A stretch of DNA of 64,000 bases from positions 52,778,493-52,842,492 of the forward strand of contig NC_068938.1 of NCBI RefSeq assembly GCF_016801865.2. Reading direction: 5' to 3'. Each line of letters starts with the position of its first letter. The stretch's first letter is position 1. The stretch comes from Culex pipiens pallens. Its lineage: Eukaryota; Arthropoda; Insecta; Diptera; Culicidae. The notes under the pieces are model-generated. The model was not told where the DNA came from. It worked only from the letters and a program-made list of their open reading frames with translations, and searched no databases. Below are positions 57,741 through 64,000 of this stretch, piece after piece. The position numbers were made by a program, and so were the translations under genes.

Positions 57741-57985
57741 AATGATTGCAACGATTTCAGACAAAAGTACTGTTTTATTAACTTTTATGAAAACATTCCA
57801 CGGTGGGTAAGAAGGGGATTATTATGCAACTTGCATGCACCTCGGAAATTCCTTCTGGAGGTTGTTGGGGGGGACTATCCTGAGTCAGAAAATCGATTCC
57901 CAAAATATTCTGTCGGTGAAAACTGGTTTTATTTACATTTGAAGTTAAAAACCTGATATATCACCTAAAACCTCAAAAATACGCC
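57741..57985. other. Short non-coding segment
   Basis: Moderately complex DNA with no matches within the window; it directly abuts the foldback. Confidence 0.4.
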
Positions 57986-59393
57986 TAAAATCTCGGTCTA
58001 ACTCTGGACAAAGATGCACATTTTCATCAAGATATCAATTCTTAGTTCCCAAAATATATTCCTGACATAGTACACCTTAAATCGATCCATTAATTGAGTC
58101 CCAGCGTCATCAAGGTGTAAAAAAGTGTTATTTCTGAAAAAATATTTTCAATTTGCTCTGGTTAATAAACTGTCATGTCTGAATTCAAAAACTAATGTTG
58201 TAGCATTGTTGCAAACAAAATAATGAACAATTTTGCAGAAAAAAAATGAAATTTTATCCATTTTCAATAAAGTTATGTCTATTTTAGTGGGAAAATTGAT
58301 GCCAATTTTCAAAATTCTTCGTTATTAAACTCATTTCTGTTATTAACAACTACTACGATCAAACTCAGTAGGATGTAACAAAAATTACATGTTGGCGGTC
58401 ACTCTGGGGCTTGTTACGGAGGGCATACTTAGCTGAAATCCCAAATATAAGCTTGATTGAACTCAACACGAGCATGCTTTTTGCACTTGAATTTTTAATG
58501 GGGTTCAACCCGTAATTTTATTTTTTTCAAAAATTTAGATTTTTTAGTAATTTTGATCATTGAAGCGTTTATTTTCAACATCATTGGCGTGTAGGTCAGT
58601 TGCTTGCGCATGGTTTGGTATATATAACATTGTAGTTTTGAGCAAAATGAAATGGCGCGACGCCTATCTTTTCTGCTGGAACGTTTTTTTTTCGAAAAAT
58701 TTCAAAACTTTGAAGGTCTGTTCAGGGCTTCAGAGTGCTTCAATTCAATATTATATATACCAAAACATGCGCAAGGATCTGTCCTACACGCCAATGATGT
58801 TGAAAATAAACGCTTCAGCGGCCAAAATTTCTAAATAATCTACATTTTTGAAAAAAAAAATTAAAAAAAAAATCTTATTAAAAATTCAAGTGCAAAAAGC
58901 ATGCTCCTGTTGAGTTCAATCACGCTCATATTTGGGATTTCAGCTCAGTATGCCCTCCGTAACAAGCCCCAGAGTGACCGCCAAAATATAATTTTTGTTG
59001 CATCCTACTGAGTATGATCGTAGTAGCTGCTAATAGCAGAAATGAGTTAAATATCGAAGAATTTTGAAAATTGGCAGCAATTTTCCCACTAAAATAGACA
59101 TAACTTTACTGAAAATGGATAAAATTTAATTCTTTTTTCTGCAAAATTGTTCTTCATTTTGTTTGCAACAATGCTACAACATTAGTTTTCGAATTCAGAC
59201 ATGACATTTTATTAACCAGAGCAAATTGAAAATATTTTTTCAGAAATAACACTATTTTACACCTACTGATGACGCTGGGACTCAAGTAATGGATCGATTT
59301 AAGGTGTACTATGTCAGGAATATATTTTGGGAACTAAGAATTGATATCTTGATGAAAATGTGCATCTTTGTCCAGAGTTAGACCGAGATTTTA
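57986..59393. mobile_element. 1.4-kb foldback (TAAAATCTCGGTC ends)
   Basis: Two arms of about 650 bp mirror each other almost throughout. 'ctcggtctaactctggacaa' pairs with 'ttgtccagagttagaccgag', 'gactc' with the 'ccattaattgagtcccagcg' segment on the far side, 'gtcactctggggcttgttac' with 'gtaacaagccccagagtgac', and 'cattggcgtgtaggt' with a near-inverse at 58782-58796. The centre is near 58690. The 60- and 92-codon frames lie across the centre. No transposase, no clear target duplication. Confidence 0.93.
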
Positions 59394-59892
59394 TATTCGA
59401 AAGCAATTTTGGGGAAAAATATTGTAATTTATCATCAGTGAAAATCTCACATGTGCGTGAAACATTGATCTTAGGAGATTTTTTTTTTTTTTGCTTCGAT
59501 ATATTCAGTTTTTACTGAGACTTTTTATTTGATAACTGTGACGTAGTTGTTTTAATCGAAAATATCAACATTTTATTTATTATAAACCTTATAATCTTAA
59601 TAATTAGGTTGATTCATGCTATTTGTGTTGTTTTCATATAAAAATATAGATTTAAAAAAATAGTGATCTAAATTCCTTTTTTAAGTACCACATTTATAAG
59701 ATATTAAAGATTAATGTTTCACTCAAGGAGTCATTTATTTTTAACATTTGGTGACAAAATTTCTCCAATAGCACATTCTTTGATAAGCTTATCAAAATCT
59801 TTGAAAGTAGCATTTTATTATTGTATTCTTATAAATTCAGACAATTCTGAAAGGGAAACCTTCCTTAAGCAGTTAAATAGTTGAACCAGTAC
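59394..59892. other. AT-rich spacer, no gene
   Basis: AT-rich with no frames, no tandem repeat and no bounded inverted repeat. Confidence 0.6.
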
Positions 59893-59894
59893 TA

Positions 59895-60146
59895 TACTGC
59901 CCCTGATCGCATAAATGTCCCATATGCATTTTCATCGTTTTTGAGTTATTGATGCAGTTTTGTTTAAAATCGTGAGATCTTTCAGAAAAGCATATAACAT
60001 CCAGTACTTTGTTCTAGAAATCTGGAGGAAATCCAGTTTTTTCGTGAAAACTTAACACGTAGCCTTATGTGTGGGACAAACTTGCCTTGCGTTTTTCTCA
60101 GGTTGCTGTTTTTGCATATGGGACATTTATGCGAACATGGGCAGTA
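59895..60146. mobile_element. 252-bp Tc1/mariner-type MITE (TACTGCCC ends), copy 2
   Basis: TACTGCCC at the left and GGGCAGTA at the right, with TA outside both (59893-59894 and 60147-60148). The arms continue with GCATAAATGTCCCATATGCA and its near-inverse. The interior matches 46757-47010. Confidence 0.9.
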
Positions 60147-60148
60147 TA

Positions 60149-61642
60149 GTACTTTTCCAAAAGTTCCAAGTGTCTTTAGTTTCCTATATTAAGAGGACCT
60201 TTTGAAAAAAGTTAACGAGAATACATGTACAACGAATAAAAACATGTGTTTGTCTCCCCTTTTTTTAAACATCGCAATAAACGCAGAGGGCAGTTAAATT
60301 ATGGCTGAAAATTTCAATATTCATTGAAGAACGATTGTTGATCGTTCAAAAAAACATTAAATTATTTTTTGAACTTTAAATTTTATAAAACTCTTTTAAA
60401 AGAATGTTAGAATTCAATCTTAAAATTTCGAAAGTTTAGTTTTTTAATGTTTTTTTTTTTACTTCAGTAAAATGTTTCAAAAAAAGTTATAAATTATTAT
60501 AATTCGAAAGCTACTGTCGATTGACTCCATTCTTGGAAAAATATAATTCTCAGCTTTAAAAAAGAAAAAAAATTGATTAAAAGCAATTCTCGGATTAGTT
60601 TTCAAAAAGACGTAAGAGCCAATGGTAAACAAAGCCTTTTTTGCATCGGTATTCGACCTACTTACGAAAAACCAATTTCAAAAATGATTAAGACCGTTCA
60701 TTCACACGTCTTTCAAGTGCCCCAAACTAAAAATAAATGAAATTTTGTTACAATTTGGAGAAAAACGAATATTAGTGTTGTAGGTCATGGTGGCTCTCAC
60801 GGCTTTTTGAAAACTCACCCGAGAATTGATCATTTAAACGATTTTGAAAACAATTCGCTACCACACAAAATTTAAAATTTATAAACAAGCTTCTTCTCAC
60901 GTGATGATTGGCACAAAGATACCTCAGGGCTTCTCAAAAGGTGAAAAAAGGTTGGTAAACAGCTCTTGCTTTCAACTCCACTCACCACATTCAAACAAAC
61001 ACACATTCACCCTCATTTTCCTATTGTTCAGCTGGGTTTCCCCGTCCGAAAAAAAAACGCTCGGAAAAACTCTCTCAGCCATGCCATAAAACAGAGCGTA
61101 TAAACCAAACGGCTGGCGCCGACTTTCGTTGGTTGATGGCTCTGCGCGCGCTGAAAAGCCACTCTGTTATTTTTCCCAAGGAGCATTTATAAACGGTTTT
61201 TCCCCCACCCTCCACCATCACCACCCTTTTTTTAGCTTTTCATTGTGCGCAGCACGCCATTGTGGGCAAGCGTTGTTCTGTGAATGAAAATTTTACGCGC
61301 GTGACTTTCACCTCCCTCGCCCCCAAAATTCTTAGATTGGTGGAAAACGTGAAATATTTTTCCGAAATTTCAGCAACTTCTTTTTCGCACCTCACCTGAG
61401 GACCTGGGAAGGGATTTCGGCGGGGCGTGGAGTGGGTGGGAAAATATGTAGGAATTTCCACTTTATGGCACGTGTTTGTACGGTGCGATTTAAACATCAT
61501 TGCCAGCTTGGGCTGGGCGAAATTTGATAAGGGATTTTTGGCTCAATTACCTTGCTTCAGAGTGGCGGTGAGAATGACGATACTGCATATAATTTATTCA
61601 CATTATCAATATTTTTTAGCTGAAAAAAAGAACGTTAATTTG
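60149..61642. other. AT-rich DNA then a low-repeat island before the gap
   Basis: 60149-60840 is AT-rich. 60840-61640 is more complex; 61040-61300 includes GCGTATAAACC (61096) and CATTTATAAACG (61184), which look like TATA boxes but have no clear initiator at the right distance. The 108-codon frame listed over the gap edge is partly N and is meaningless. No gene assigned. Confidence 0.4.
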
Positions 61643-61742
61643 NNNNNNNNNNNNNNNNNNNNNNNNNNNNNNNNNNNNNNNNNNNNNNNNNNNNNNNNNN
61701 NNNNNNNNNNNNNNNNNNNNNNNNNNNNNNNNNNNNNNNNNN
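61643..61742. other. Assembly gap, 100 N
   Basis: Exactly 100 N, a conventional placeholder for a gap of unknown size. The DNA immediately to its right is a simple heptamer array, which may explain the break. Confidence 0.99.
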
Positions 61743-61769
61743 AATTTGGTTAATTTAACATATAGTAAC

Positions 61770-61904
61770 AATTAAAAACTAAAAACTAAAAACTTAAAAC
61801 TAAAAACTGAAAACTAAAAACTAACAACTAAAAACTAAAAACTAAAAACTAAAAACTTAAAACTAAAAACTAAAAACTAAAAACTAAAAACTTAAAACTA
61901 ACCA
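61770..61904 (+). repeat. Heptamer repeat (AAAAACT)n
   Basis: About 19 copies of AAAAACT with variants CTTAAAA, ACTGAAA and ACTAACA. It starts some 27 bp right of the assembly gap and may continue into it. Confidence 0.93.
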
Positions 61905-62370
61905 TTTATTATTTATGGTGGGAAGATAAAAATATTTATAAATATTCTCAGTGACCTTTTTGTCAAAGAAATTGTACTGCCTGATTTAAAAATTTACATT
62001 ATGTTTTGAAAATTCCTGCTTGTTGGCAGTTTTATTAAATCAAAAAGAGATAACCTCCTGCACCAACCACATCTGACACCCACCGATCCCAATTCATCAT
62101 TATTTTCCGGAATTTATTAATCGCAATCCGATCAAACAAGTGGGTTCGAGCAGCAATAAATTGCTTGCTTGCTTGCCATTTGGATTTCGCATGGTGACAT
62201 ATTTATTCCATTAAAACCACCACCGCCTGCAAATAAGACCCTTTCGACACCGAGAGGGGGTGTCGTGCGATGTTGGTGCGATGTACATTTTTATTAAATC
62301 CTCCACTCAGCTTTGATATTCATAAAAAGGAGCCTCCCTGCGCACGATGATGTAGCATGCGTTCGTGCAT
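61905..62370. other. Low-repeat spacer, no gene
   Basis: Moderately complex around 62050-62300, with no frames or repeats of note. GCTTGCTTGCTTGCC near 62163 is a short tetranucleotide run. Confidence 0.5.
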
Positions 62371-63410
62371 CCCGAGCAGGGGTAAATAACACGGGAATAC
62401 CAAATTTTGGTATTACTTAGGCAAATAACAGCGACCAAAATGTGCCGTTGGTTGCCCAGTAATAGATGGTAAAATACCATGAAATCATACCAAAATCTTG
62501 TATGTGGAAGGGCACAACAATACCAAAACATGTTATTCCAAAGATAAAATAATACCACAAAATAAAATAATTTCAATACCAAGTTGAGGTTTTCTGGATT
62601 TTTGAACATTTTACCATCTATTACTGGGCAACCAAGAGCACATTTTTGTTGCTGGTATTTGCACAAGTAATACCAAAATTTGGTATTTTCATACCATTTT
62701 TAGTGCAGCAGTTGCAGTTAGTGAAGAAACGGAAATGATTCAAATGCAACAGCCAAATCTACTCACCTGATGATTCTATGTTGTTCTTAGTGATATTCTT
62801 CACCACACCGAATGCATTTGTCATTGATGAACGGCCTGTGCTTGAAGTTCATGAAGCTTCTGAAAAATAACAAGATTGAAAAATAAGTACTATTAAAATG
62901 AAACTGGATTGAAATTCATAAAAATTCAATAATCTGTTGATTGACTCGTTTTTCAAAGTATTTGGTTAACATTTTTGGGTTTCATGTCATTTAAGCGCAA
63001 AAGTAATTATCTCGTCAAAAAATTTCAAGTAATTTCTTTAGGGGGTATATCAAAAATGTTTAAAATCAAGTTTGAAATTTCCAGTTTTCAATTAAAGCAT
63101 TCGCTTTGAGACATCATTTTAGCGCAAAATTAATTATTTTGTCAAAATTGGTCAATATTTTCCCATATTTTCAGAGGAATTTGATAAAACACTTTAATAC
63201 CAAAATAATACCAAAATGTGGTGTTCGACCATTGACAAATTCTGCAATTTTGCAATATTAAAACAATACCTTAAATTGGTATGATACCACACTTTGCTCT
63301 TGCATAATCCTTAAGACAAATTTTAAAGGGTCCAGGAATACCAAAATTTGGTATTGATACCAGAGAAAGGTATTATTACGCATTTCCCTTGTTATTTACC
63401 CATGCTCGGG
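62371..63410. mobile_element. 1.04-kb MITE with reiterated TACCAAAATTTGGTA words
   Basis: CCCGAGCAGGGGTAAATAAC at the left pairs with GTTATTTACCCATGCTCGGG at the right, 19 of 20 positions. The interior is crowded with AATACC, GGTATT and the palindrome CCAAAATTTTGG or its shorter form (62401, 62415, 62676, 63201, 63343 and others). A second inverted pair lies further in ('gttgcccagtaatagatggt' at 62451, inverse at 62610-62633). The 119-codon minus frame is not gene-like. Confidence 0.88.
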
Positions 63411-64000
63411 ATTTATGACCGATAAATCACTTAAATACCCTTCCGGGCGACGCTGACAGGGTCGGTAGGGTCGAGGTGGTGAAAATGGATTGAAAAGAAA
63501 ATATTTATTATTGTTTGTCCATTTGAGGCTTTTGATGGTTTTATTTTGATTTTGAATAAGGTTTGATAACAATTTCAAATGTTTTAAAAAATAAAAGTTA
63601 GGCGCTTTTGTTAATTTTTGACATTTTGAACAATAAATAAATTTAGGTTGGCCGACTCTATTACAGCGAAATCCGATTGCACTGTACTCGCTGACGAGTC
63701 ATAATCCTTGCCCGGGAATGCATCATGGAATAAGCCCCCACCAAGTCACCGCCCCCAAAGCTGCGTATTGGAAAACGTGTTGCACCGTATGATGGTTTCA
63801 TCTCCATTTGTGGACATAAAATTCCAGAAAACAACAACCGGTTCCATTTCCACAGATCCAAAGTGGACCGATAAAATGTCCATTTGAGTTGGCGCGTTTC
63901 ATAAACAATCGGTGCTCTGCTGAATGGAACTTCGATTCTCATGTAAGGAAGAAGCTCATTGGTTATTAGGAGTAAATCAGTTGAGATATTATGACTTTTC
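63411..64000. other. Low-repeat edge, no assignable gene
   Basis: 63660-63960 is of mixed composition. A 93-codon minus frame (63661-63942) is open but has no recognisable domain and no partner exon in view. The window ends inside this segment. Confidence 0.4.

Noticed and set aside
61090..61200. TATA-box promoter
   Set aside because: Two TATAAA matches exist, but no initiator at the expected distance and no downstream frame; AT-rich DNA gives such matches often.

Overview
The window looks like gene-poor, AT-rich nuclear DNA from an insect, most likely a culicine mosquito (Culex or a close relative). The grounds are tRNA-derived SINEs, a jockey-like gag remnant, many short inverted-repeat (MITE) and foldback elements, TTAA, TA, TTA and 8-bp target duplications, and long AT-rich spacers with no long reading frames. 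The organism call is inference from remembered repeat types; no search was possible. No protein-coding gene is recognised with confidence. Almost all reading frames above 60 codons fall in palindromes, satellites or random sequence. The window is best read as intergenic or long-intron DNA.

Layout. 0.3-3.3 kb: foldback-family DNA and a three-level nest (a SINE inside a 2.3-kb hAT element inside a 74-bp hairpin MITE). 4.3-7.2 kb: three inverted-repeat elements and a small retroelement. 8.4-11.4 kb: two related elements with opposed conserved ends, one carrying five 164-bp tandem units. 12.0, 18.1, 20.7 and 50.6 kb: four copies of one palindromic element, three of them with perfect 4-bp duplications. 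13.2-15.2 kb: low-repeat DNA. 15.3 and 28.3 kb: a second tRNA-like SINE family. 20.1 kb: a foldback with the same 60-codon frame in both arms. 22-25 kb: low-repeat DNA. 26.0-27.2 kb: a 1.1-kb palindrome. 27.3-27.9 kb: gag-like retroelement remnant. 30.8 and 62.4 kb: two elements with the same CCCGAGCA ends whose interiors are built from short reiterated words. 31.4-34.2 kb: an old foldback with TTAA-flanked elements in opposite orientation. 37.5-38.7 kb: a second element with exactly five 164-bp units. 39.8-40.9 kb: the best promoter-like sequence. 40.9-50.3 kb: further MITEs, a (TG)n tract between 21-bp direct repeats, a 149-bp tandem array and a 1.4-kb foldback. 53.3-55.4 kb: a 2.1-kb heptanucleotide satellite. 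58.0-59.4 kb: another 1.4-kb foldback. 61.6 kb: a 100-N assembly gap. 61.8 kb: a second heptamer array.

The repeats, not genes, are the story. There is no operon or pathway to reconstruct. The islands with little recognisable repeat (about 7.2-8.4, 13.2-15.2, 22.2-24.6, 29.0-30.7, 34.7-35.7, 39.8-40.9, 44.2-45.3, 51.6-52.2, 55.4-57.1, 60.6-61.6 and 63.4-64.0 kb) are where exons or enhancers of a neighbouring gene would most plausibly lie.
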